Source: Owenia fusiformis
Taxonomy: Eukaryota; Annelida; Polychaeta; Sabellida; Oweniidae
Assembly (NCBI GenBank): GCA_903813345.2
Contig: CAIIXF020000005.1
Coordinates: 27,533,375 to 27,597,374 of the forward strand
DNA: 64,000 bases
Direction of reading: 5' to 3'
In this document: positions 1 to 12,100 of the stretch, piece by piece
Position numbering within the stretch: the stretch's first letter is position 1
Layout: every line of letters starts with the position of its first letter
Notes under the pieces: model-generated
Databases searched by the model: none
The model's input: the letters and a program-made list of their open reading frames with translations, nothing else
What the model was told of the DNA's origin: nothing
Program-made: the position numbers and the translations under genes

Positions 1-208
1 TACAAGAATAACACATCAATGCATGACTCGATGACTTTATATTATACTTGTAGGGGGAAAATCGTTTGCAAGAAATTATTATGTATAACAAACAATTTAA
101 CATAATGTTGAAAAAAAAACAATAATAAATTATGCATTCATATTATATTATACTTTCTTGTGGTAAAATTTAAATGGACGCTGATTATAAGGTCCATTCT
201 GTTTACAG

Positions 209-727
209 CGTATATGGCCAAGGTGACTGTCAGGTTTGGAAACAACAGAGGCTTTAAACCTGAAAAACGAAAGTCCACCACTTGTAAGGGCCTAGAATCA
301 GTCAGCTTCAACCAAACATTCCTGTTTTCGACGGGTTCAAACACAGTAACTGTTGAGGTACATTTTCTTGCATTAACTAGTCATTGCAAATGAGCGATTT
401 TAAGAAATTCTAAAGTTATCATGGCCACGCGCATTGAAATGGGTCAAGGAAATCAGGCGTTTGATTTTAGCAAGCTAAAACCTGGACACGTGGCTCAAAA
501 TGTTCCATCTATACTACTATATAGTCCAAAATGACGCAGACATTGTATTCTTTTATGTTATTCAGATCCAGTTGAGCAGTCAATGTGGTACATTCACCAG
601 GAGAAAGATAGTTGGCACTACCATCATAGATGTGGAAACCGTTAACTTCATGGACAGTCAGTCAAATCTTCAAAATTCAGTCGAATCTTGGTACAGTCTA
701 ATCAACACTGACAATGTAAAGAAATAA
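209..727 (+). CDS. C2-domain protein, last two exons (partial, 5' end outside window)
   Basis: Two exons are read as 209-357 (acceptor ..tttacag, donor GAG|GTACAT) and 566-727 (acceptor ..ttattcag, stop TAA 725-727), joined in phase 0. Together they encode about 103 residues with the pattern of a C2 beta-sandwich: a strand AKVTVRF, a loop with basic residues (PEKRKSTT), FNQTFLF, VTVEIQL, then KIVGTTIIDV and a final WYSLI. Calcium-dependent or independent membrane binding is the usual role of C2 domains in synaptotagmin-like, RIM-like and related proteins. The acidic calcium-binding loops are not obvious here, and I cannot name the protein. AATAAA overlaps the stop codon (722-727), so a short 3' UTR is possible. 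The 5' exons would lie left of the window. The alternative, two chance open frames, is less likely because both the splice phase and the C2 strand order fit. Confidence 0.62.
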
Positions 728-1963
728 ACATAGGAAAATATTATTGGGATTACTGCTATACATGGTGTGTCTTGTATTCAAACATGACATGTACACACTA
801 TTATAAATTCATGCGTAAAAACTTTTCTCATTCTCGGACTCATCATCATTATTCCACCGTGCAACACTTGAGTATAGCTACTCTGATTTTAGAAGGTCAT
901 TTTCCTGATCTGAGGTCATCTGATGAGAGGAGTTGTAATGGAAAGTCTGATAGTTATATTTTATTGACATTATATTCTGCTGGGCCTTTCATATGACTGG
1001 AAACACAGACACACGTAGTAGCCATTAAGTATGACTACTAACAATTCTTCCAAAGTTTCTTACCCACCAAAAACTGTGATTGGCTGTTTGCAGGAATATA
1101 AGTCAAGTCAGATCCGGATGAGTAAGTCAATACAGCGTCTTTCCACCTGCATAGAAATCAACCATTATAGTTTTATTTAATGGATTTCTGTGTTCCTGAA
1201 AATAAGAAGAATAAATGGGTGGTCAACAACTTTGGGTCCTAGGGTTAAATATATAATCAGTTTAATCAAGTTAATGAAAAGTATCAATCGCTTTGAAGAT
1301 GTTGTTCATGTAGCTATCTTTATTCGAGGATTGACCCAGAAACTAATTGTTTTTTGTCTTGCAATTTCTGGATCATCCCTCGTACAGAAACAGGATTATT
1401 ATAAATCCAATTGTTTTGTTTAATTCTGAAATAAAAGAGTGTTTAGCTTTTAGTATGCTGGTCAGACTGGGGAGTAGATCTCTCCAAGGTAAAAATGCTG
1501 TTAAATAGGACTTTCATTTGCATGTTTTATCGTGTTTTATATTTTTATACATAACCCGTTATGGCCATAAAGTAAAACGTCAACATTATATAAATGTAGT
1601 CACTTTCAATAGCAACCAAATACATGTTATACAGTGCCTTCTGAAATTAAAAGATTGTTAAATTATGTTCAAATATGTCAGTTGTGTACAATCCCTCTAT
1701 AAGACGAGTTAGTGGAGTTAGTCAATATTTTCAAACTTATAAGAGGTTCCTAAGTCTGCAATAGTGTAAATAGCATGAAAATACAGTTATGAAACAAGGT
1801 GATAACAATGTTTTTGTATTTTTGTATATGTTAAGAAATTGAATTGGAGAATTTCAAACAGGATCCAATTGACTGTAATCTTCTTAAGAAAGTACATAAA
1901 TGAAGAATAACAAGTAAAAAATCTCACGCAACCCACAGATATTCTGAGTCGTGGCATTATATA

Positions 1964-2230
1964 CAGGGTGGGCCAATAAAAATTGGAACATTTTTCTAGT
2001 TACTCAATTTTCTTTATTATTGCAGAGAAAATTTGGAAATTTTCCATGACACACGCAGAATACAGATCATGACCATGACAAGCCAAAAATAATCATACAT
2101 TCATATTTTTATCTTTAACATTTTCACAAATAATTATTTTACCACTATCTGAATTTTTGTGTATTGAACTGCAAAAATAAAGACAATTGAATAAATAGAA
2201 GAATGTTCTAATTTTTATTGGCCCACCCTG
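1964..2230. mobile_element. Mariner-type MITE, 267 bp, TA flanked
   Basis: The left end CAGGGTGGGCCAATAAAAAT and the right end (reverse complement of the same, ..GGCCCACCCTG) form terminal inverted repeats of about 30 bp. TA lies directly outside both ends (1962-1963 and 2231-2232). No transposase is encoded. The CAGGGTGGGCCAA terminus is shared with the larger DD37D elements near genes 2-4, so it probably belongs to the same Tc1/mariner group. Confidence 0.8.
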
Positions 2231-2518
2231 TACATTCATGGAGATGCTGACAATATATATATGAACATATATCACCTATCTGTACCTTATTTTATATAGA
2301 GGTATTGCGCTGTTGCAGCAATGAATCATTGATATACCTCCAGGTACGTATTTCCTAACTACTCGCATATGCCCAGTCAGTCAGTCGATTATATAATTGT
2401 CATATTCCTTTTTCGAATTGTAATTTTTGACTTATGCATTGAGACGATGGTATTTTTCGTTTTTCTAATGTTGCCTCTTTTTGTGCTGTCTGATTTTAAG
2501 ATCTTATAGTCTAGGTGC

Positions 2519-2724
2519 GAGGGTTGATCATAAAGTTCTCGTAATATCTCTCTAATTTCTTGTTTATTCTGATGAAATTTCACAGAATGTGTAGCATAGG
2601 TCTGTTTTACTTAATAGTTTTTACTGAATTAATAAGTCAATATATGTTGCACATTCTGTGAATTTCATCAGATTATATTAAAGAAATCAGAAAGATATTA
2701 TGAGAACTTTATGATCAAGCCCTG
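2519..2724. mobile_element. Fold-back MITE with arms of about 72 bp
   Basis: The sequence from GGTTGATCATAAAGTTCTC (2522) to ACAGAATGTG (about 2591) is mirrored by 2652-2724, leaving a loop of about 60 bp. The right end reads CCCTG followed by TA, as in mariner-type elements. The left TA is not preserved. It is non-coding. Confidence 0.65.
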
Positions 2725-3159
2725 TATCGATGCAAAACTTTTTTTGAGATATTCATGTTTTTTCAGACGAAGATATTGCATTTGGTGTTTTTCCCATTTC
2801 AACATTATTTGTAAGATTGTCCCAGGTTTCTTTAGCGACAGTTTGGTGTGTACATGTTTTTATAAAAAATACCTTGATTTTGATATCTTCGTAGAAGTAA
2901 ACACGCCAATAACAAACGTGAATGATAGTGATCTGTACTTGATAAACTAACCTTCCCTTTTATATTCTCCGTAGTGATGATTATTTCGCAGAATTGTTTA
3001 TGTACATGCCATGGGTTGGGTTAACTTAAAAAGAGTAGCATTCCATTCAAATATAGTTGATGACTCAAAAATATTCGTTATTTATAGGAAATAATGTAGT
3101 TATTCATATAAAAGTACAAAATATGTTAATTTATCGTATGATCTTTAAATGAAGCCCTC

Positions 3160-3440
3160 TGATTGGCCAGTTCTTGTGCCGTACCAATCTGTATTGCTAC
3201 TGAGATTGTCCCCGTTGATCATCTCCGTCGCAATACAGAAAATATTGGTACGGAGGGGACAATCTAAGTAGCAATACGGAGGATCACACGATAAAAACGT
3301 TATTGAATGATTTGAAGCGCAATACAGGATATATTCTGTCTCGATATTCTGTATTGGCACTCGACTTCGTCTCGTCCAATACAAAATTTCTCAGAATAAT
3401 GAATATATCCTGTATTGCACTTCAAATCATTCAATAACTT
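3160..3440. repeat. Nested inverted-repeat element built on CAATACAG words
   Basis: One inverted pair joins about 3297-3335 (GTTATTGAATGATTTGAAG..) to about 3403-3440. A second, imperfect pair (ACCAATCTGTATTGCTAC near 3183 and its counterpart near 3250-3285) sits beside it. The words CAATACAG and CTGTATTG recur many times. It is probably a degenerate MITE. No target duplication was identified. Confidence 0.45.
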
Positions 3441-4078
3441 ATAATACTATACTAAAATATCTTAGTATTTTGTAAGTTTAGATACTTTGCATTTTGTGAA
3501 ATTATCAAATATATATTACCTTATTTAGATTATGACTGACATTATTCGTAGAAGTTTAGAATGAAATATGCATTTCGAATGAGGTTATAATTCGCATTCC
3601 GTATTAACATCAGGGCATGTTCCACCGTTGCAAAAGTCCATGTACTGACCGTTTCAGGTTAAGGCGTTTTTTGGTCGAGTCTAAAAAGGTCGTGATGATT
3701 TGTGACACTGAAAAAATATTTCAGTTTTGCAATTTAGTAGCAATTTATACTCTGATATACAAATACCTATAAAATAGTACCTATAAAATCATGTTGAATA
3801 TGATTTCCAGTTTTCGAATTCACGACACACAACTGAAAATCCAGTCTTTATATTGCGATCAGTATCAGTACATGACATGTTTTTGCCAATTGTGTTTCTT
3901 GTGATGTTATCATTTTCATTATTCAAATATGTACATGGGTTTTAATAATGCACTGGTACGTTCCCAAGAATTAGGGTTCAGTATTGAGAACGAGGTAGAA
4001 CTAATTGCAAACGGGTTAAAACTGATTAAGAACGTATTTAAGACTGCTTATGAACAAGTTAACAAAAATATAGCTATC

Positions 4079-4345
4079 ACACCAAACAAGTTGCCACTGC
4101 GTTCTTCAAAACTGGTTTCAAACTGTGTGCGAACGGAATGAACGTAGCTGCAACTTTCTAAAGTCTATTTACGAACTTCATGAACGTTCTCAGACGGGAA
4201 AGTGATTTTAGAATTTTGAATCGATTCAAAATTCGATGGCGACCATACCGTTCTGTTATCAGGTCATGATGACCTTCTAGACTAAGGGACGCGTTATACG
4301 ACGTTGCACACCGACTTGGTGCGACCTGGACGAACTGCGAATGCA
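4079..4345 (-). repeat. Fragment of the CTATCACACC-terminated DNA transposon
   Basis: The block starting CTATCACACCAAACAAGTTG and running through a motif that includes TTTTGAATCGATTCAAAATT is an inverted match to the interior of the complete element at 6351-7137 (around 6500-6765). It is a truncated copy. Confidence 0.6.
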
Positions 4346-4531
4346 ATACAGTTGAATGCAGGCTGAACAAAACAAACCACTATGGTCATGAATTACCCCA
4401 TTTTGTTATGACATAGTTGATTTTGAATATTTTATCATCACTATGTGGTATTCATGCCACATTCATTCCACAGGGCCCTCTAAATAGGTTCCATCAAGTG
4501 CTACATGTACACAATTCCTCATCCTCTTAAC

Positions 4532-4860
4532 TCAAGATTGTGAGACAAGGGTGAATCCATTCTCTGACATGGTAGCACGATGCAGTTGCACGCGTTGTTT
4601 TATTTCATCAATGTCAATAAACCTGCGTCCTTTCTCTATAGAAATAAGTAGTTTAGAAATAAACAAGTCACATGTGAGCAGATCTGGACAATAAGGTGCA
4701 TTGGCCAAGGGCTCAATTTTGATGTCCAGAGATATTGTTTTCTGAACATTTTGAGATCTGTGGGCAGGTGCATTGTCCATATGGAGTAGGGTGTTCCCTT
4801 CTCTCGCCACCCCTTTCTTCCACAATGCTTTCTCAAATTGACCTGCAAACACCTTCCATA
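4532..4860 (-). pseudogene. Mariner transposase remnant (C-terminal part)
   Basis: The minus-strand frame encodes about 106 residues including the mariner motif HMDNAPAHRS (second catalytic Asp) and, further on, APYCPDLLTCDLF, which matches the family's PPYSPDL...D block (third catalytic Asp). The N-terminal DNA-binding region and first catalytic Asp are missing, and no intact terminal repeats were found, so this is a dead fragment. Confidence 0.8.
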
Positions 4861-5194
4861 CAATACTCTGACGTTACAATACTTTCTGTTTATATGTTAC
4901 CAGTCAGCAAAATTTTTTAAACAACACAACACGTGTTGCATATGAAATGTTCAAATCTAACTGAAATTTACCAAACTGGCTAAAATCTGAATATGTGACG
5001 TAAATGTCGGTCCCGGGGTACCTGTACCTCCTTCACGGAAATAAGGATATATCAATATGTATTATATATTTTGTCTTCAAATCTTCAGAATTGATAGATA
5101 ATTGAATGATGTATCACTGGTAGGAAAATCAAAGGGATTGGTCCTTAAAAAGTATCTGTGTAAAAAAGTGTCCATTACTTATTGATCACCCCTC

Positions 5195-5480
5195 GTATTT
5201 CCCGACCACAGCCAGATTGAGCCCGTTTTACGACGTTTTCGTAGGACTAGCAAGAACGGGTAAGAACTAGTTTGGTGTGATAGGGGGGTTAAGGACGTAT
5301 TAAAGATTGCAGAAATATAGCTAGCACACCAAACTAAATGCCAATGCGTTCTGGAGAGAACAGAAAAGATGAACATAGCTTTTTTCGGACGGGAAGGTGA
5401 TTTAGAATTTTGAATCATTTCAAAATTCGATGGCAACCATAGAGTTCTGTAATTAGATGTGTGACAACGTACTTCAAGCG
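5195..5480 (-). repeat. Second fragment of the CTATCACACC-terminated transposon
   Basis: The start of this block (CCCGACCACAGCCAGATTGA) is the reverse complement of 6410-6435. It contains an internal terminus TAGTTTGGTGTGATAG near 5268-5284 and a second ACACCAAACT near 5318. It looks like a rearranged or internally deleted copy. Confidence 0.55.
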
Positions 5481-6009
5481 GCATAGCCAACTAGACTTGT
5501 TCAACACAGAATTAAAAAGAAAACGAAAATAAAACGAGTTCAGGTGAAATGGAATGATTCATAATTCTCGAAAAAAGGAAACACAAATAACGTTAAATAA
5601 AAATAAATAAATAAACCTATCAAATGGATTTTAAGTAAGATTCTATATTGACTATCAACATAATAAACACATTATACAATTTTACGTTTCACAAAACATT
5701 AAAAACTTCATAATTCAACTATTCATTTTTTAGTATTTACCGATCCACTGAAAACCATAATGTGCGTTTAAAACGTGACATTTTTTCCAAAACAATTTCG
5801 AAATATAGAACATACATTTCGATCGCCATTTTTCTTACAAAGAATGAGTAATTGAAAGTTGAAACATGCATATGAAAATGAGTTATAACCCTGAACTAGA
5901 TTTTATTTACACTTAAGAGATAAGTGAATGATGAGCGTTCTGAAAAGAAAAAATGCAAAACTACTAGCCTGTGACATTTCAACGAAAATAACAAACATCC
6001 TTGTCCACC

Positions 6010-6018
6010 TATATAAAT
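6010..6018 (+). promoter_or_regulatory. Candidate TATA box of olfactomedin gene 1
   Basis: TATATAAAT lies 84-92 bases before the start codon at 6102, a reasonable distance for a core promoter with a short 5' UTR. The equivalent place upstream of genes 2-4 reads GCATAAACGA, so the box is degenerate there. This is inferred from position and sequence only. Confidence 0.4.
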
Positions 6019-6101
6019 GAGTGTCGCAATAGATCATTGAGAATACTTCACGGTGTGATACTAGAATAGTCGTGATATAGACGCGCTTATCGTTAAAGAG
6101 C

Positions 6102-9100
6102 ATGGGTCTGTCAGCAGCCGTACGAATATTAGCAGTGGTACGTAACTTTGTTTAATTTGATTATTTTATTTTGTTTATTTATCCATTCTTACATCCCATG
6201 CATTACTTTTTTTAAATTTGGAGCTGAAGTAAATAATTTATGCTCCCCTCAAAATGTTCGGACACCTGAAGCCTATCAACAATTCGCTCGACCCATTGTA
6301 ACTGAGAAACAAAATAACATATTGCTTAACACGTTTTCACCGTAACCCCCCTATCACACCAAACTCGTTCTTACCCGTTCTTGCCAGTCCTACGAAAACG
6401 TCGTAAAACGGGCTCAATCTGGCTGTGGTTGGGAAATATGTCTGAAATAATTAGCTTCTTCGTTCTTAAACAGTCTTCAATACGTCCTTCTCGTTCGCAG
6501 TTCGTTCAGGTCGCACCACGTCGGTGTACAACGTAGTAGAACGCGTCCCTTAGTCTAGAAGGTCAACATGACCTGATTACAGAACGTTATGGTCGCCATC
6601 GAATTTTGAATCGATTCAAAATTCTAAAATCACATTCCCGTCTGAGAACGATCATAAAGTTCGTAAATAGACCTTAGAAAGTTGCAGCTACGTTCATTCC
6701 GTTCGCACACAGTTTTGAAGAACGCAGTGGCAACTTGTTTGGTGTGATAGCTATATTTTTGCTAACTCGTTCATAAGCAGTGTTAAATACGTTCTCAATC
6801 AGTTTAAACCCGTTTGCAATTAGTTCTACCTCGTTCTCAACACGTCCTCAGACAATTCAACTCGTTGTTAAAACGTCCCTAGTAGGATTGAAGTACGACG
6901 GTTCCGTTCGTAGTACGTCCAGCTCGTCGTTAGTACGTTGTCACTCGTTCTAATTGTAGAACGTGACGACCACGAGAACATTTTGAGCATTGCCTAAGTT
7001 CTAGAGGACCTACCCGTTCGAGTACGTTCGATGAAGTTTGTTAATAGATCCCAAACGGTTCTTAGTAGGTCCAGTCCGTTCGTACACAGTTGAAGCCCGT
7101 TTTTAAGAACGTAGTGAGAACTAGTTTGGTGTGATAGTAGGGTACGTCTATAAATGAATTCCTTTTGTAATAATATACATTGTTAAATGATATGCAATCG
7201 ATACTTCAGCTTGGAGATTTTTGAAGTTTATTTTCGTTATGATTAAAATTTGTTTTAGAATTGGATAACGACCAACATATTATCAAAGTGCGTTTCTTTG
7301 TAGGTTACGCTTGTTACATTCCTGCATGGTGAGTACCTTCTCAATTCTGTATTTTACTAAAAATGAGAACAAATGCTTATTATAACCGTAATCTTCGGGA
7401 GCAATTGATGATACCCTTTGCATTCGTTTGACCCCACTTCTTTAAAGAATTGTTAAATATGAACCCCCTGGAATTTTTCGAAAACTTTTTGAATATGATA
7501 TACCAAATACAGGGTTTACATAGCGCAATGGTGGCCACTGGAACATGTTGTCTTAAGGGCTGTATTGGGTTTGACTATGAGTTTAAGCGATGTACATAAT
7601 GCTGTACATATGTGCCAAATATCACAGGGAGTTCTTTCTTTAAAATGATATGGGGAAAATAGCGCCAGGGTTGCCGATTTTTGACCACCCTGTATATACT
7701 GTATACAGAATCATATAATATATATTGTAAATGTTATCGTTAATGTATATCGTATAGGGATAACTCCATATCGTATAGGGATAACTCCACAGATGGTGCT
7801 AGTGAAAAGACAAAAAAATCTAAATTTAAAATCGGGATGATGGTTGATTGAAATCAAGATTTATCAGTGCAATTACTAGTGAAAATGTTCAGATTTTATA
7901 TTTTATTTTGTTTATCTTGTGTGTATATAATTTTACAAAAAGAATGACGAAATGATTCGGTTCACTTCAAATATTTGACTTTTTGTGACGGTGGTCTTGA
8001 GTTTGAAATCTGTTGAAAATTTTTGAAATTCGGATAGATGGCGGAAAAAGCGGTCATATCTTTTTTTCTCAATGGGTTATCTATGCAAATTTCTTTTTGA
8101 TTTGAAAGGGCACATATTGAGCTATCCCGTGGTATATGGGGTTATGGACCGAAAATCCTCGTTTTTTCATAATCAATCCAAAGATTTCAATATTTTCCCA
8201 TTGGATTACATTAGAGCATTTATCTGTGGAATTGTCCCATACATGTATCGTATGTTTGTTTGGCTTTTATATTTAAGATAAAAATGCCGTTGGGCAGACT
8301 GACAAGAAAATCCATCCAAGATTGGCAGAGTTGGCCAGGATAGCAGTCGAATTAAAATTGGACTTAGAGAGAGTAACAGAGACATTGGAAAATAATTCAC
8401 CTGGGAAAAAAGTAAAAGAGTGGATCGGCGTGGCAAATTCGATGCTAATGTATATGTTGGTGAGCTGTAATTTATTTATATTTTAAATGCAAACGTATTT
8501 TTTTAGAGAAAATGATAGAAGAGCAATAGACTCGACAAACAACGGTACATGTGCACCCCGGATTACGGCAAAGTCAGACACCGTTGTCACAAATGGCGGG
8601 CATAACCGTCGCTTCAATTAGATTTTCATGAACTGTATGTTTAATAGAGCACCTTGCCTAAATTCCTTTGGAACAACAATCAATCAAAGTGTCTTAATAC
8701 TCATTGTACACTTAATAATGTTCTCCCATCGAAATGAAGTCTTTAATTTAACCGATCAAAATGAGATACGGGACAACGGACACTGTAATTACCATATGCC
8801 GTTGTCTTTCTATATTACTCAAATTCAGATTCCGTTGTCATTGACGATATCGAAGACGCTATATTGTGGCGATTCACGACCCAATTTGATCGGAAATGGG
8901 ATTTCATATGATACATTATCACAAGAGCTTAATGCATGCACAGAATTAACGACGATAAAATCCCATGAAATGAGGACCAAGTGATTAAACAGTTGAAGCG
9001 ACGGTTATGTCCGCCATTTGTGACAACGATATCTGACTTTACCGTAGTCAGGCTATTCCGGTGTGATGTGGACACATTTACGATTATTGATATTTTTAAA

Positions 9101-12100
9101 ATCCTATGAATTCTGCTATTCTACCACATCCTGCCCCATGTGCATTGATATCAATGACATATGTGTGCTATCGTGATGTCAACACATCTGTTTCCCATGA
9201 CATGTGATATACAATGCGTCTCACAAAAACGCAACAAACAGCAACATTGTAATACTACAAATCCAGTGATAATTACATCAATTTCATTTAATTTACAATG
9301 AAGCTTCATTTCTAAATGAAGTTACATGTCACCTCTTTCCAATGATAAGTCATTTGTTCATATACAATCATGTACCACTGAATAATCATTGTTTTGGGTG
9401 AAAACCCCTGTATGCCAAGACATATCTGTTACCCACACACTCAATCAAATATGATAAAAACTTTAGTTTGGTTCAATACTGAAGTGAAAAAAAATCACTT
9501 GCATAGAAAACAGCATTTGAAGTTCAGAGATCAATCGAAGTGAATTACCACTTTTCAACAACTGATTTTGAAAATATCAATTATCGTAAACGAGTGGTAT
9601 CGATATGTTGAACTTTTTGAACACGTGTTTCTCTTAAACCAGTCATCAAAACATTCTGAAAATTTTACATCTTTTGGATGGTTACATTATAATTTGAAAT
9701 ATATATATACTTTTCTCTATATTGTTTTAGAAAACACATCAGACAGTTCTTTCGTTCTTGGTATCATATGTTCGGAATGAAATGAAACATCTATCCGAAC
9801 CCCATTGGAACAAAACGACATAAGCACAACGTGTTTAGGTCTCTCAATATTGTAATTGTACAAGGGAAAATTTGGTTGATTTTAAAAAAGTATCTTGTTA
9901 ATGAAATAAAATATTTATCTTAATTTTTATCTACTTTTGGGGGTTTTGTTTAAATCTTTTTGTTAAATCAACCAAACTTTCCTTTGTATAGCTATAATAT
10001 TGAGAGGTCTAAGAAAATGTTGTATGTGCTATTTTGTTCCAACAAGGTTCGGAGAGACATTTCATTTCATTCTCAAGAATTGGTAGAAAGGAACAAAAAA
10101 TATATTTTATTGCCCTGTTATAAACTATCGTGTTCGAGTATTCTTTCTTTGGCGATACATTTTTGACCAATCAAATGATATAATGATGAACGTGAAATCT
10201 TTATTTCAGTCAAAATCGTTACAATTTGGAAGTACATCACCTAAAGGCTCGCCTCAAGCAACTGCCATTTGGAAATTTCGGGGAGATATATTGAAAGAAC
10301 TTCAGTTAGTCCACAAAAATATGAAAAAACAAAAGTCAAAAGCAGACATGATGAAGTTCTCAACCAAATATAAACGATTGTGCAATGATCTCAAGGAATG
10401 GATTGATGAATATACTGCATCAACGTCTAAAACAAGCACAGAACAGCCATGTCCAACAACAATCCCATGCCCAACTCAAGAACCATGCCCCACACAAAAG
10501 CCCTGTTCTACACAAGAACCGTGCCCGGCATGCCCAACACAAGAACCATGCCCGATATGCTCAACACAAGAACCAAGCCCGACATGCCCAACCCAAGAAC
10601 CATGCCCGACATGCCCAACCCAAGAACCATGTCCGACGTGCCCGACACAAGAACCATGTCCGACATTGGCCACCGATACCCCAGTCTCTTCCACTCAGAC
10701 AATTGAAATGACAACTCCATTGCAAGGTAAATAAAAAATTAGTTCAAAATTGAAACAATCGAATAAGAAGTATTGTTTACTCAATGTTTTAATCCTAAGA
10801 ACTGATAATATTTGAATTAAAAATCTAATTAAGAAATAAACTAAAACTCAATCTTAAGAAACAAAACAAAACATGTCCAAATTACTGAAAACAATATTGA
10901 ATACATTGATTCACAAGGTCCAACTTTAGTATGTTATCACACCTTGGAAGTCGAAGATGCATTGAATGACTGTCCAGAAAAACACTTGAATAGCTGAATC
11001 CAAGTAAACAATACACACATGGCCAAAAAATTAATCTCAGGGTCTCCATAATGTAGAAACCAACTAATGTAGTAATTCAACTTAGTCGTTGTGAAGAACT
11101 TATTATAAATGATCAGTGAAATGCAGAAAATGAAAAAAGTAAAGGTAAATTCTCGAAGTCTGAAAAGAATTAACTATGATTTCAATAACTATGATTCATA
11201 TATCAACACTAGGAAAAATTAAGAAAATAAGAGGGATGATAACAGATTATTTTGTAAAACAGAAGGTGTGTAAATAAAGTAACTCCTGAAATAACAGCTT
11301 GGGTTAAATATGCATGTATACGGAATTTTTTTTATCTGTTTATCATAGCATCTTATTCCAAATATAGGTGAAAATAATCAAATATGCACTGTTTTCTCAC
11401 ATCTTATTCTGCAAACTATGACCATCACCAGAAACACTGTGTATAAGACACAAAACAATAACATATTCACAATCGCTCCCCAGTCTCAAATTTACATAAT
11501 TTAATTGATACATCATTATCAGAATTAAACATTTTTTCAATTATCAAGTATATGTATCTCCATGTTAACAAAACCATGGGGGCAAAAACCGTTTCCTTAT
11601 TTTATAAATAAGCCTTGCATTGCAATACAAATATGAAAACCACCCGAGGAAATAAGAATAGCTTTATGTCATTTGTTGCAGATAATGGAGGTGTTGTAGT
11701 GGGTATTGGACCTGGAATCAATGTCGCATCAGGTCTGGGTACACATGGCTGGTGGTCAATAGACCCAGGTACAATGGGATCAAAGGTTTGGGTGATCCGT
11801 GGTTATGGCTGGAACGATATAACAATATTACAAGAATATGCAAACGAGGTTGAATTGCGCAAAAACAACCCAATGCGTTCAACAAACAATATTGCAGGTA
11901 AAAACAGCACGATCCATGATATTGCGACTTTTCAGCATAACCTTTATATGTTTTGTCATTCGACCAACCTTTCAAACAGCAAAATTACTTTCTACTAAAG
12001 TCACGCAAATATTCCCCATTTCAAAGGTTGATGTTTTTAAAGATTATATAATGGGGCGAGAGATCTCAAATTGGAAACTACTTGACTCAATTTCAAAAGA

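Larger units (their letters stand above)
728..6009. other. Intergenic region with decayed transposons
   Basis: No convincing gene is seen between the C2-domain gene and olfactomedin gene 1. The stretch holds several short inverted-repeat elements (1964-2230, 2519-2724, about 3160-3440), a mariner transposase remnant (about 4532-4860, minus strand) and pieces of the element that begins CTATCACACCAAAC (about 4079-4345 and 5195-5480). The remaining short open frames have no recognisable domains. Confidence 0.6.

Noticed and set aside
7508-7692. Possible TA-flanked MITE between CAGGGTTTACATAG and ..GACCACCCTG in intron 2 of gene 1
   Set aside because: The inverted match extends only about six bases, too little to call an element.
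8628-8984. 118-codon open frame in intron 3 of gene 1
   Set aside because: It lies wholly between the inverted repeats of a MITE. The second copy of the element does not keep the frame.
10476-10720. Antisense and alternate-frame open frames over the gene 1 stalk (GHGSCVGH repeats)
   Set aside because: These are shadows of the CPTQEP coding repeat on the + strand.
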